This document shows positions 52,939 to 64,000 of a stretch of DNA of 64,000 nt, piece by piece. The stretch comes from Rotaria socialis. Lineage: Eukaryota > Rotifera > Eurotatoria > Philodinida > Philodinidae. The stretch spans positions 108,653 through 172,652 of the forward strand of contig CAJNYU010001437.1 of assembly GCA_905331475.1 (NCBI GenBank), in the 5' to 3' direction. Made by a program: the position numbers and the translations under genes. Each line of letters begins with the position of its first letter. Position 1 is the first letter of the stretch. The notes beneath the pieces are model-generated. The model saw only the letters and a program-made list of their open reading frames with translations, ran no database searches and was not told the DNA's origin.

Positions 52939-55900
52939 CTACATCCATTTGATAAAACTCTTTCCTATTTTCGTTTCACTGAATTCTTTTTTGTATGCAC
53001 TTGATGGGAGAACGTAGAGAACGAAACCAAGTAGTTGAGGCGCAAATGAAAGAAGGTATGCAACAAGAAGCGCATGTTGTTTAAGACCATTCAGTTCAGT
53101 GCAAGCTAAAGAAAATGTAAGAATGATCTGTGGTAGAGCTGAGAGGATGATGATTGTTGGCATTGTATAGAGTTCCTTCTGAGTAGAAAATTGCTTGATT
53201 AATTGTCGTGTGAATGTCATTCTTTTGCCTGTCGTCTTACTGCGACGACGAGCAGTAAAAGCTATCAGAAGTGTTATAGTAACTATTTGAACACAGAAGG
53301 GGGCCATGTGGTGAATGAATGTCATGGTCCTGTTGTAAGTATCTACAATATTCGTATGAAAGTCAGTTATACATAGAACAGCAGACGAATGTGGACCTTG
53401 AACTGTGCGATAGTAGACTAATTCGTGTATGTGCATGACTAAATGAATGAGTAAGGTTATAATACTGGAATTAATTGCTACACGAGGATTCTTCGAGATA
53501 GTCGAAGTCGTAATCAAAGTCATGTGAAGACGACTGATTGTAATCCAAGTTGTTAACCAGTATGTGGAGCGAGTAAATACAGACAAAAGGAAGCTTATTA
53601 TTTTGCAAGATCCTTCCGTCATATATCCTGCGGATCCTAACAAAACGTGAACGAATTTGAAGAGAAGAAAAAGCAAACTCAATTGATTCAGAATTGTGAT
53701 AATGAAGAGATAGTTGCCGACAACAAACTTTCGGGGTTGTGCTCTCTTGAACGTTACCAACGAGCAAAAGTTAGTGAACAGACCACAAAGAAATACAACG
53801 AGAGCTAGTGCAATGTAAAAAGACTGAATGGTCACCGAATTAGATACCAGTAATGTATCAATAGTAAAGCCGAATGCTTCTAAGCTAATTTCGCAGAGTT
53901 CACCTTGGTAGCAGGAGCGACAAAGGCAAACAAAATCAATTGGATTTTTCAGATCACCTTTGATACATTTCCCTCCTGACATGCAAGAATCACAGGTGTC
54001 TACCAGCGTATTGTGTCCGAAACAGTGCACTCGTTTGGAGTCTTCTTGACAAATGCAGAAGTAATCTGAATCATAAAAGCAAATGCGACTCGGGTCGTTC
54101 CGACAAATATGATGATAACTGAAAACAGCTGATATACTTGATATATTATCTGAAAAGAGAAGAGAATACATATCTAATAAATTACTAACTCGTTTCCTTT
54201 GGAATATTTACTTGGTGAAAGTAAATCTGTAGCATGTGGGCACCACTCAGGCGTTGATGTTCTGTCGATAGTTGTTGAGTTAGGCTGAATATAAAGAATG
54301 AAATATGCGGGTTTTGTCATGTCTTTATAAATTTTAAGAATGGACATGAAAGGGATCTGTTCTCGTCCATGAATGTACCGAACTGTTTTTGGCAAACCAC
54401 GAAACACTTGCTGATTGTATAAATGTAGTATCATTCGTGGCAACAAGTAATCATAAAATTGGACAAGACTTGCGGCGACCGAGTCTGTCATGTTCACTAC
54501 AATATGTATAGACATTTTCTCGTACTGACATCGATCTCCGTAAAAGTTTTTTGGGCATACACAAAAGAACGAATTCTCTCCACTCGGATCATAAGTTAAA
54601 TGACAAGTTGAATTCGCTCCGCATGGATTGGAGTTACAAGCTTCACTTCGAAGAAAACAGCGAGGTCCGAAATGACTGAATGGACAAATGCATAACGGGT
54701 TGTCGGGATTGCCGATCAAACCTCTACTGTTTGACAGACAAACTGAGTTGTTGTGGCAGTAAGATGAGCATTTCGCATCATATTGTTCGCAGTTTTTGCC
54801 ACTATATCCAGATTTGCATGAGCAGTAGAACATGGTTGTGTTCTGGTTAAGGAGCGGCTTACACAAGGAATTTGAATTGCAGGAACTGTTACTGCACGGA
54901 TCAGCTGTTGAATTACCGAACCACTTAGGAAACTTTGGAACAACGGAAAAACGGAAAGCCGGAAGAAAGTCGAAATAAATAGGATAATGAAATGAACCCA
55001 ATTCATTGATTCGCTTGTCGGAAAGTGAATATATGGTAAATTGAATCGAGTAAGGATGTTGATTAATAATATCTGTACGATTAAAATATCGCCACTTTTT
55101 ATGCTTAATAGAGTCATTAGATCTTGAATACAACAAGAAAAAACGTTGTTTGACATATTTAGTGGTTGTAAAGATAGGCGTGACATGAAACATGTAGTGA
55201 TCCTCGATAGTTTCTAAAAAATGTAGGGTAACAACAACGGTTAATAACCTCGTTTCATTCAGATTCCAAAATTCGGTTAAATCAAGATGAGTGACAACGG
55301 ACAAGCGATCGGAGAAAAATTGACATTTATATCCATAATATGTTGGTGGACAAATACAGTGAGTTTCATTTTTGGAAGAGAGATATATGGGAAAACCCTG
55401 ATTACAGGTGTACCTTCGCCAGTCAAGTTGCGGTTCTACATTCTTGGATGATACATCCCTCGGGTTCATTCTTCTATCCTTTCTCAAATGGTTTCGTGTT
55501 GATAACAACGATGGAGTACTTTTCAAAAGATCTCCTTTCGTAGTCTTTGGAATTGGCCGAATGTTTCCTTTTGGAAAGTTTGGTATATCTGCTATCGAAG
55601 CGCTCCGCCATCGATACTGTTGTTTACGGTATCGATAGATAAAGCTGTCTGTTAGAGAACCAGACGGCATGCACCAATGCTCATCTTCACCGTGTGAACA
55701 CTGATGCTTTTTGTCACATCGAGCGTTCTTTGCGCAAGTGCCATTGAGACAAACTACATCGTTCGGTTTCGAACAAAATCCCGAGGTATTATTTCTGTAT
55801 GAGCACAGAACTGACATTTCACAAATCGGTATAACGCATGCTTGCAAGTAGTTTACACATTGACTATCACATTTGAGAGTATATCCAAGCATTTGTTCTT

Positions 55901-58900
55901 GGCAATCCTGAAATGTGTTCTTTTCGTCCAAGCCTCCGTAGCAGTCTTCAATACCATCACCAATCTGAGTCAAATTTATGCACGGTCGATATGTGTAAAT
56001 ATCGAGCGGACGAGGAACAGATGCCCGATAACAAGGATATTCATAATCAAAGTCGCAAAAGTCGAAAAACGGGAGTGTCTTGTATTGAGCGAGACATATC
56101 ATTTTGCGGTCATTCAAAGCCAATAAACGTTCATTGTGGTCGGACCAGTTGCCGAAGATGCCGAATTCATCGCTTGCATCTGAACAGTCCCATTCACCAT
56201 CGCACACCCAGTTTAATTCGATGCATTGACCCGTTCGACATTGAAACTGATGCTCTTTACAGACCCATTGTTGACATAATGTAGAATTTTCATCATAATG
56301 TGTCACGTGATCATGCCAAAAACTGTCACAATATCCTCGAAAAGGTAGTGCTGTTGAGTAATACTGAGCATTGCTTTCATCTTGGGTATATACAAATGAA
56401 GAATTAGGAATGGATGAGTTGCCAATATAGTATCTAAGCTGATGGCATTCACTATTCTCCTCATATATTGTGCAGGATATTGAAGTAAGCACCGAACCGT
56501 TTCCATGAATTAATTTGTCATAGCTGTTTTCACAATTTGGATTTCCAGTACCAATCTGACCAAGTGCTGAAGCCGGTAAGCATGTCGTCTCCTCCGTTGA
56601 ACACTGCAATCGGTGCTTTTGGATGTTATAACAGTGATTTGTATGTTTAAATTCTGTTAAATTTTCATCGGCCATTCCATAGCAGTCGAACTGCCCATCG
56701 CGAATGCGATACTGAGAGATGCATCGATCTGGTGGATGACAAATATTATAAAAAGCATATGGCCGACCATTGAACGTAAACGAATCATTCCAACATGTTT
56801 CCAGCTGCTTTGTTTCCGATTCGAGAACCAAACCCATACGTATAACACTATAGCACAAAAGCGCATCCGTTTGTGGCAAGGTTATAAAGGTCTGGTCATA
56901 TTCAAATGCTACGTTATCGTCAAACGATATAGGAATGAGCAGTCTTCGACATTGAAGGATTCCAATAAGTACGTGCCCGTCCGGCTCCGTATAGCTCCAA
57001 TTCCGATTCCGAATGTACGCATGATGTATTGTTGGTCGAATAATACCTTTTCTTGGATAAAACAATAGTTCAAATTCCATACAATTGATTGATAATAATA
57101 CAGTGCAGTTTATACCGTTACATGGACATTCTACTTCGGCCCCACTTGAGAGAGCGCACCGAGTCAGATAAATACACTTATTGTAGCCAGAAAGATCTGC
57201 TATGGAGTCGTCTTTATAGCCAAATTCAGCGCACATTCCATTTGGCTTCGTCCACAATGATTTACCGACGGCTGTTTCGCACATGTGATTGAACTCTCGC
57301 ATACTGTAGCAATATGTACCACCAGTGGGATAAAAACTCTGGTAGATATGGCGGTAGAAAGATAAAATACATTGGCCATCCCCACAAGACCATGAGTGTA
57401 ATGGGCATATACGATCATCACAGTCGATGACCAACGGTGTCAGAGCGCACTTAGTCGAAAGTCCGTCGTCCGGCATCTCATCACTTCCATCCATACAATC
57501 AGGTTGGCCTATTTCAAAATGATTTATAGAGTTTCAAGCACATGAGTGAAAGAGCGGGTTCTTCCCTTCCTATTTCTAAAACAAGGACTAATGTTATGAA
57601 AAACACCGTTTTTCATAATTTATGTTAGCTTAATTATCTCAATATAGTCATGTTAATAAAGTACTTGGCATGAATATATGAATACAAACGAGGTGCAAAA
57701 GGTACCATCAATACTTATTCTATAATACAGATACACTGTGTGTCGTCATGACGTATATTAATGTTTTGGAATTGTTTTCTAAATGAACCTTCATTGGTAC
57801 GTCGTGAAGTAGTTCTCCGAAAAGTTTTGATGAATATATTTGTGCATATTGATCGAAAATGATATTTTTAATTCGGCGAAGTACTCGATTCTTACTGGGT
57901 GCCCTAGCAAAAAAATCAAGTATTGCTTAGCCCACTCTGAGCCATTGATCTGTATTTGGACAGCTGTCTATTCTTTTGGCTTGAAATTTTTACTGTGACT
58001 TGTAACACATAGCTAATACAGATGGATAAGCTTCCAAACTAAGGGAGTATGTCACCGACATTCCGACAAAAAGAATTTCTTTTTCAAAGTTCCAACGTCG
58101 CTGAAATCGTTGCGGTGTGAATGAGTGCCTCAGACTGGATTAAAAGGTACTCGATTATTTCTTTAAAAGGCGGTGGCAAAGATCGTTTGAATAAATATTA
58201 TTGATATCTCTACATAATTTCACAATTGTACAGGATGTCTCATTTAGTAATATTCAATTTTCTTCGATATTTGATTCGAAACAAGGAAGATTCAGCTACT
58301 TGCTGAAGAAAAAACTGTTAGTGCGATACATTTGAGATTAAAATATATGAAACACGAACTGTCCGTTGTGTAAACATGCAAAAACGTTTTCAGTGCAGAT
58401 CCCTTTGCAATCGCCTCGCGCAATTGTTAGTAGTCGAAAATCTCAATGAAGACGCTGTCAATATATTTCGTGAGATTTATATGTCCTACAATCGCTAATC
58501 TTTTATTTGATTCGTCTCTCATTGTTTGTGATGCTTCTCAAGTTCGTGTACCATGGTCTGCGACGGAGGGGGCATCCAAATCCCTGCTTTTATACACTTC
58601 AAAACTCTTTTCAGTTCGTGTTTCTCAAAAGGGTGTGATACTTATTTGAATTACCGTCAAGCCAGTACTCTTCTGGAATGCACATTCCATTGACGCAGCG
58701 ATATTCGTCTTCCCCACATTCGTTGAACTCTAGTTTGTCACAATTTTCTTCATCAATTCCTTCCATACAATTCTGCTGTCCATCACAAATATTTCTCCAG
58801 TCAAGACATAGCATGCCATAATCGCATTTCAAAGTTTCATAGCACAAGATATCTCCCCATAATTGGTGGCCCTGGGTGATATTTTTCGCTTCGTGGGCGC

Positions 58901-59339
58901 TTTGTATTGCCTCGCTGAATAGTAATTCGTCGAAAATAAGCTCGTATTCGCAATTCTTACCAAATGAACCTGGTTGTGTACAATTGCACAAGTAAGCATC
59001 TTTATTGAAATTTTCGGACCGATTGTAAAATATTCGAGCATAATCATCCGTTTTTTCTACACTTGAGCTCCATGTGAGAATCTGTGAAGGTGAAATTTCT
59101 TCATCAAGAAGCTCCGAGAATTTCCACTGTTCTCCATTTGAACAATTACTAAATTCTTCAGATTTTGGTAGTCTTTGTCCGTGTCGTATGCAATATTTAA
59201 TGGTGGAATTTTTTATGAGATAGATGCAATTAAATTCCTCCATGCCAATACTATTCTCTGTGTTGTAAAGAAGTACAAATGCTTCATTGATGTTGTTAAC
59301 CGATGCAATTATTGCAAGAACGAATACGAATTTATTCAT
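52939..59339 (-). CDS. LDLa-EGF seven-transmembrane receptor
   Basis: Three exons, 58655-59339, 54212-57508 and 52939-54149, give 5193 bp, or 1730 aa, exactly in frame. The start is MNKFVFVLAIIASVNNINEA, a signal peptide. The ectodomain has EGF-like modules near the front (CNCTQPGSFGKNC), several LDL-receptor class A modules (one split by intron 1; another ends WVCDGEWDCSDASDE) and three consecutive EGF modules before the membrane (CSCKSGYSGKNC, CICPFSHFGPRC, CVCPKNFYGDRC). Exon 3 adds a further Cys-rich stretch, then seven hydrophobic helices (first AFYIALALVVFLCGLFTNF-like), with a rhodopsin-type layout but no DRY motif after helix 3 (ITISRLHMTLI). The ligand is unknown. Intron 1 is 1.15 kb; intron 2 is 62 bp and removes what otherwise looks like a stop between two ORFs. 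Large LDLa-EGF-7TM proteins are typical of rotifers. Confidence 0.9.
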
Positions 59340-59514
59340 CTGGAATTATACAACAAGAGGGGGAGTGACATTCTTCAACGAGAAAATCAGTTCAAGTGCA
59401 GAAGCCGACCAAACCGTCAGAAAGGAATTGTCAGTGTCAGACACATTTTCAAGCATACTGAATGATAATGGCGAACCTGAATATATTGTAAGTAATATCG
59501 AATAAACTAATGCT
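59340..59514. other. 5' flank of the 7TM receptor gene
   Basis: The minus-strand promoter must lie here. Short ORFs are shadows; no motif recognised. Confidence 0.4.
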
Positions 59515-59905
59515 TGAGACTCGGTATAGGGATACATCGAGCCAGAAATTCTCGGATTCGGTCGTTTCTGAATTTGTTATTCCCGATACTCGGCCATTCC
59601 CGGTACCTAAAACACTACATTTATTGATTCATGTACTTTGGTTGGCAGGAGTCATCGACAAAAGCTGCTTATGGCCGAACTCAGCAATGACGAAATTCTG
59701 GGAAGTTCGAACTCGGTACTCCAGGTGTGTTCTTGGCTTTTCAAGTGTCGAGAAATGACAAAAATAAATAAATAACTAAATCCAATATGTCAAATACTGG
59801 GAATGACCGAACCGCGGAAACACCGAACTCGGGAATATCGAGTCCGAGATTTCAGGTCTGCATTCGAGTTCGGTGCATGCCTAGCTCGGTAATTATCTAT
59901 AGCTC
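59515..59905. mobile_element. imperfect foldback/MITE rich in CTCGG and TTCCCGGTA
   Basis: The left part reads ACTCGGCCATTCCCGGTA; the right part holds TACTGGGAATGACCGAA, its diverged inverse. A longer inverted alignment extends to AATCTCGGACTCG-like blocks at both ends. The composition (CTCGG, CCGAACTCGG) differs from the flanks. No coding capacity; termini and target duplication are unclear. Confidence 0.45.
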
Positions 59906-60210
59906 GAAACTTATCCAGGAACTCTCCCATCATGAAACCCTCTTTAACGAAGCGGCACTAGTGGAAGATTTGAACGCAACATAGTTGGCCGCAAGTTCCA
60001 CGAAGTATGTTAATGTATTTAGAAATTACTCGGAGTTCGATGAAATACGTTTGTGATAACCTTCAGGTTCTTAGGAGTCCATGAAAGAACTCCAAACACG
60101 CACGTTTCTCATTATCAATATACGTATACAATTGGTACTGAGATTAACCCGTTTTATGACTGTCTCGACACTATAAAAATAGTTTTTTTACGAGATCTCA
60201 CAACAGACTA

Positions 60211-60477
60211 CACTGGGAAAAAACAAGTTACTTTACCGAACCTAAAAAGGTTTCGAATTTTGAAACGAATTCTAAACCTTTTTACGATACTGTACCGAAC
60301 TTTGAAGGTTTCGTAAAGTCACACGAAACCTTTTCAATTTTGGTAAAAACCTGAACATAGTTTCGTGTGACTTTACGAAACCTTTAAAGTTCGGTACAGT
60401 ATCGTAAAAAGGTTTAGCATTCGTTTCAAAATTCGAAACCTTTTTAGGTTCGGTAAAGTACCTTTTTTTTTTCAGTG
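60211..60477. mobile_element. 267-bp palindromic MITE, TA-flanked
   Basis: Almost the whole element is one long inverted repeat: CACTGGGAAAAAAC.. then TTTACCGAACCTAAAAAGG on the left; CCTTTTTAGGTTCGGTAAAG then TTTTTTTTCAGTG on the right. Flanks are TA on both sides (60209-60210 and 60478-60479), fitting a Tc1/mariner-type TA target. There is no ORF. The arms differ at only a few sites, so it looks fairly young or homogenised. Confidence 0.75.
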
Positions 60478-60479
60478 TA

Positions 60480-61047
60480 CATAGACTTCAAAAACGTTTC
60501 GAAACGCAACCGAATGCGTAAAAAACCAACCTTCAATTTTGCAGAACCTTTAAAGATGCTTCCAATGTATCCACTTGAAGAACCTTTTGTTTTTGCTACG
60601 AAATCTAAAAAAGATTTTGTAAGAAAATGCGAAACATTTTATTAAGATTCGTAATCAAAAAAACGATTTTTCCACAAACAGTTCGATAGAATTGAAAATT
60701 CGGTTTTTAAGCATTTTGCATGCATCTTGAAACTATCTCAAGTTTACGAAACCTTTCGACAGGTCTCATAGAAGGCCTATTTTTTCAGAGTGAAGAGACC
60801 CCTTTGAATTGTCTCTTACATGCTACGCCTATTTTTTAAATATTGTAACCGTGTTGGAGAAAACTATTTCTCTCTACGTGTATCACATGCTGTCGAGAGA
60901 ACGTGTCATTGTGTCGAATACGACATACATTCACATAGTATCAACGTTCAAAGTCAATTATATTAAACATGCTTCCTTCAATGGCACGATTTAGGATGTG
61001 GGTGTTACGGTGTGATTTTCATACATAGAGAATTAACAAGGTAAGGA
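60480..61047. other. intergenic, no gene seen
   Basis: Some text near 60480-60780 repeats MITE-like words (CGAAACCTTT) and may be an older related insertion; no boundaries can be fixed. Confidence 0.35.
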
Positions 61048-61100
61048 TGCGGGGTGTGGGTGTCATTCCTCTCTTTACCCACATTCACACCCACACCCAT
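61048..61100. repeat. GTGTGGG foldback (copy F)
   Basis: GCGGGGTGTGGGTGTCATT on the left and CACACCCACACCCAT on the right around a ~25-bp pyrimidine-rich loop. A related single tract (GGATGTGGGTGTT) lies at 60994-61006. It directly abuts the hammerhead-like copy 1. Confidence 0.7.
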
Positions 61101-61103
61101 ACG

Positions 61104-61181
61104 TGATGAGATCCTTAAGCAAGATCGAAACGTTGTGTTCTGCTTTGAATATTTCAAATTATTGAGTTTTTAACACACCCA
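61104..61181 (+). repeat. direct repeat copy 1, 5'-truncated hammerhead-like core
   Basis: Begins TGATGAGATCCTTAAGCAAG then ATCGAAAC: the hammerhead layout UGAUGAG, a short stem II (GATC/GATC) and CGAAAC. It continues TGCTTTGAATATTTCAAATT and TTTTTAACACACCC. The base before UGAUGA is G rather than the required C, and the sequence upstream is the GTGTGGG foldback, so stem I is absent. Confidence 0.5.
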
Positions 61182-61345
61182 TTTAAATCATACTACGATA
61201 CGAACAGTAATAATGCTTGAGTCTAAAATTGTACCCCAATCGACTTTAAAATTTCAATTGATTGTCGAGTATCTTTTTTGACCCTTATACGAGATTGATT
61301 TTAATTTATGAATGCTGGGTCTTTTTTGATTTTATTATTGTTTAC

Positions 61346-61451
61346 CATGTAGCCTTGGAATTCTAGAGATGCCTAATGAGATCTTTAAGCAAGATCGAAA
61401 CGTCGTGTTATGCTTTGAATCTTACAAATTATTGAGTGTTTAACACACCCA
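61346..61451 (+). ncRNA. hammerhead-ribozyme-like motif (copy 2 of a direct repeat)
   Basis: The region 61374-61451 repeats copy 1 at roughly 85% identity. It has CTAATGAG (consensus CUGAUGAG with one change), stem II ATC..GAT closed over TTTAAGCAA, then CGAAACG. Upstream, ATGTA at 61347-61351 could supply a stem III strand and cleavage site opposite ACGT. Bases GC at 61352 and GC before the core could start stem I. The pairing is weak and the G-to-A change hits an essential core base, so this is at best an inactive relic. Hammerhead motifs are known from Penelope-like retroelements, including those at bdelloid telomeres. Confidence 0.4.
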
Positions 61452-61596
61452 AAAATAGCTTAGACTGAGAATTTTTTACATGGATGGTTAGGCCACTACT
61501 GTAGATAATTTAAGGATTAAAATATATCCGCTTTTTATTTGGACAATCAAAAATGCAAGTCAGTGTTAGTAGTACGCAAAGAGAAATTAATCAAGC
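61452..61596. other. short gap before the vWA gene
   Basis: AT-rich, nothing recognised. Confidence 0.4.
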
Positions 61597-63815
61597 CTAT
61601 TTTATCTCGTGCACATCCATTTCTTTCACTTGAAGATCACGGGCCAAGATGCCGACAAACTTGTTTGTCAAATCAAGTGTTCCACTCAAATCACTCTCCT
61701 CATATTGTGTAATATGTTTTCGAAAAATAGTAGCCATTGTGTTAACACCCGAACCGATTTTCATCGGTTTATATCGAATTTCTTTTTTATTCAGCACCGT
61801 AGCTATTCGCTCAATTGTGATACCACAAGGACAACCCTCAGGAAACCCATCACCAGAACCATTTGTATATAAACGGCCGTGTGGTGGTGCATCAGCAATA
61901 TGAATAACATACTTCAATGTATCGGTGTCGCGCCATTTGGATGTCACCCCAGCGTCCCATAGACCATCAAGAACAGACTAAATATAGAAGCTAATCACCT
62001 TTAGCTTTCTTACAAAAAGTGTTAAATTTATTCAAAGTTAGAAAAAAAATGTCCGTACCTCAGGGCCATCGCCTCCACCGCTTGCATCAAGTGTAGCCAC
62101 AAAAGCCTGTAATTGGGTTGCATTGCAGAATTCACCTGCAGCATTGCTCGTTTTGATGACATATGTTGAATCTTGCGGCGGATGATCTCGATAGGCAACA
62201 AAACGAAACTGAACATCGTTGACAACTTTCGTTGCTGTATTCATAATGCGTTGACACGTATTCGTTTTGATTTCATTCATATATCCCCCCATTGAACCAG
62301 TTGTATCACAAACGAAAACAATATCTAATTTCGAGACCACCGGATGTTTACAATCGAATGCATGCTGATCGGTGTGCCATGCCTCTTTTGAGCAAAAACG
62401 ATGTTCTACCTCACCGAGATGTCCATTTGAATGTGCACACACAAATGAACATTTACTAATTAACTGAACTGCGTCTCGTGCAGTCTTGTCGCTTAAATCA
62501 AGTGGTTGCTCCCAATCAAGTGAATGCCAATAATTTTGGCATAACCAAAGATCAAATTTTTTCGTCGGATACGGTTCCCAAGTTTCATCTGAATGTCGGA
62601 CATAGGGATACATTTTAGCTGGGCAAGTGCTCAGTCCTGGGCATTCTTTTAGATGTGCATGGACTCGACCACGGCGTGTGCAAGCAATACTACAGGTTTC
62701 CTAGATAAATAAAATAAAAGTAGTAAAAGATTAAAATCGATCTGTCAGCTCTGTTTTTGCCTCAAAGTCATCCACCTCCGAAGAGATATTGGTCCCAAAA
62801 TTCTCATGAATTTGTGGAAGAAGACAAGAGCATAACTTACCGGTCGACATGATTCACCAGCATCATAGAGTCGAGCTGTTGCACCAGTGTCTTGGACTAC
62901 GATTTGTGCTGAATGACCTAAAGCCGATGCCCACACATTTTTTTCCTTATTTCGATGGATTTGAGTATTGATGGATCGTACTGCTTCAATCAAATGCAGT
63001 CGAGCGATGCCATTAGATGTTCGCGGATTTGATGGTGGAGCTTTATGTAGATTGGCTGAAATGTGCGCGTCGAAGTCTGCACTGGATTCAAATGTTGAAG
63101 TGCAACCACTTAAAGGCACATGAAAAAGTGGTGATGTTCACGATCACTTCTCCTAAATCCAGATAATATGTAAACATAGTAGAAAGATATTATTTTACTT
63201 CTTAGGCATAATGGCGTGATCTTCGTCTTTGATTGGAACGGTGAAAGCACTAGCCAGTCGCATATTTGTGGAGAAATCAATATTTTTGTAAGGCACTGAA
63301 ACACCTTCGCCAATGTTCGAAGCCTTGAACACTTTCATGTATTTTGCGTTGTATTCAATAGATCTTATAGTTGAAATAATTATTTGGCACATTAGTCTTT
63401 CCCAAACAGCCTTAAAAATGAAAAAGAATCAAGATTAAATGACACCAGTTTTTGTAGTTCATTACTACTTACCTATCCCTGATATAATTTCGCCACTGCT
63501 GTTTTAGTATTTTTGATTCCTTCGGCGTACTCGATACCCACCTTTATATCGTTGGCGCTGAGTAAATAATTTCTATTCGAGATTCAGGAAAGTATTCTTG
63601 CTTTAACCACGCCACACACTCTGCCACATATATCCTTACCTTTTTGAACTTCATTATAGTCGCGAGTCAATAACTGAATGCCGATCTATAAAAAATAACA
63701 GTATTATTACCTTAATTTTACATAAAGAACTTACCTGATCACAAATAATTTTTTCAACTTCGGGTGTTGAATGCAAAGAGAAATTACCCGCGTTATCTGT
63801 GCGCTTGTGTAACTT
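61597..63815 (-). CDS. von Willebrand factor A domain protein, 5' end not seen
   Basis: Minus strand, at least seven exons. From the C-terminus: 61597-61977 and 62060-62700 encode a vWA domain with an intact MIDAS motif (VFVCDTTGSMGGYM), then FRFVAYRDHPP and SGGGDGPE. This resembles the vWA domain of alpha-kinase-associated vwkA proteins. Upstream exons include a Cys-rich stretch (ETCSIACTRRGRVHAHLKEC, CPGLSTCPAKMYP) and NGCTSTFESSADFDAHISANLH, possibly a degenerate zinc finger. They also encode AVWERLMCQIIIST and LHSTPEVEKIICDQ. Splice phases agree at the junctions I checked. The first visible exon has no ATG and its frame meets a stop near 63814, so the true start lies further upstream, beyond the MITE at 63877 or outside the window. 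Molecular role unknown. Confidence 0.8.
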
Positions 63816-63876
63816 TTTTTATATGCATGCGGTCTTCGTTAAATTGCTTGATAATGATATCATTGGTACTTAGAGA

Positions 63877-64000
63877 CCCAAGTCACTCCATCCTGCCTCC
63901 GGATTCAGTCGGGATCCGTCGGAACCGGCACCGGATAACACCAGAAGACGGCATGATTCCCACTCAAATCTGCCAGGATCCGGCAGGGGATTTCGCCGGA
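63877..64000. mobile_element. MITE of the CCCAGGTCG family (copy 4), cut by the window end
   Basis: Begins CCCAAGTCACTCCATCCTGC, aligning with the left end of copy 1 (CCCAGGTCGAACAGTCCTGC), followed by the same CCGGA-rich interior. The right end lies outside the window. Confidence 0.5.

Noticed and set aside
54149-54212. Receptor as two separate genes (ectodomain and 7TM ORFs)
   Set aside because: A GTAAAT..TTTTCAG intron of 62 bp joins them, and the three exons sum to a whole number of codons.

Overview
The window is AT-rich nuclear DNA from an invertebrate animal, most likely a bdelloid rotifer (Rotaria or Adineta type). Genes are split by GT-AG introns, most of them 45-75 bp. The gene set is animal: BLM helicase, a Rho GTPase, TFIIF-alpha, the SAGA subunit SGF29, a PPEF/rdgC phosphatase, a TALE homeobox gene, a cytoplasmic intermediate filament and a Cys-loop receptor. 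Several contents point to bdelloids: VCBS/FG-GAP repeat proteins, a giant LDLa-EGF-7TM receptor, short GTGTGGG tracts resembling the bdelloid telomere hexamer, and relics of genes that animals rarely carry. The species call is inference; the gene calls rest on protein motifs read from the sequence.

Layout. 0.87-1.85 kb: PPP1R42 (-). 3.1-3.5 kb: a broken BED-like zinc-finger fragment (-). 4.2-8.0 kb: a 14-exon BLM-type RecQ helicase (+) with an unusual N-terminal RING finger. 8.9-12.7 kb: a decayed VCBS-repeat gene (+) holding two small DNA-transposon insertions with readable ends. 14.0-15.5 kb: RhoA-like GTPase (+). 15.7-19.0 kb: GTF2F1 (-). 20.3-22.9 kb: SGF29 and ZCCHC10 (+). 23.6-28.5 kb: PPEF (+). 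32.2-32.9 kb: a hypothetical gene (+). 34.3-35.7 kb: TALE homeobox gene (-). 38.0-40.2 kb: intermediate filament (-). 41.3-43.3 kb: Cys-loop channel subunit (-). 44.5-45.7 kb: Apd1/sucrase-ferredoxin-like Fe-S protein (-). 46.0-47.8 kb: DDX51 (-). 48.1-52.9 kb: a repeat-rich accessory stretch with a glutamine-synthetase relic, a ~158-bp satellite, foldback GTGTGGG hairpins and MITE copies. 52.9-59.3 kb: the LDLa-EGF-7TM receptor (-). 59.5-61.5 kb: a second repeat-rich stretch with a foldback element, a 267-bp MITE and two hammerhead-ribozyme-like cores. 61.6-63.8 kb: a vWA-domain gene (-), incomplete at its 5' end and followed by another MITE copy at the window edge.

The genes form no operon; most are independent housekeeping, signalling or structural genes in both orientations. 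The most notable features are the RING-BLM fusion, the recurring GTGTGGG hairpins (one abutting a truncated gene relic, another abutting a hammerhead-like motif), and two MITE insertions whose ends can be fixed because they interrupt a repeat-protein reading frame. For eight genes the exons inferred by eye were checked to sum to a whole number of codons.
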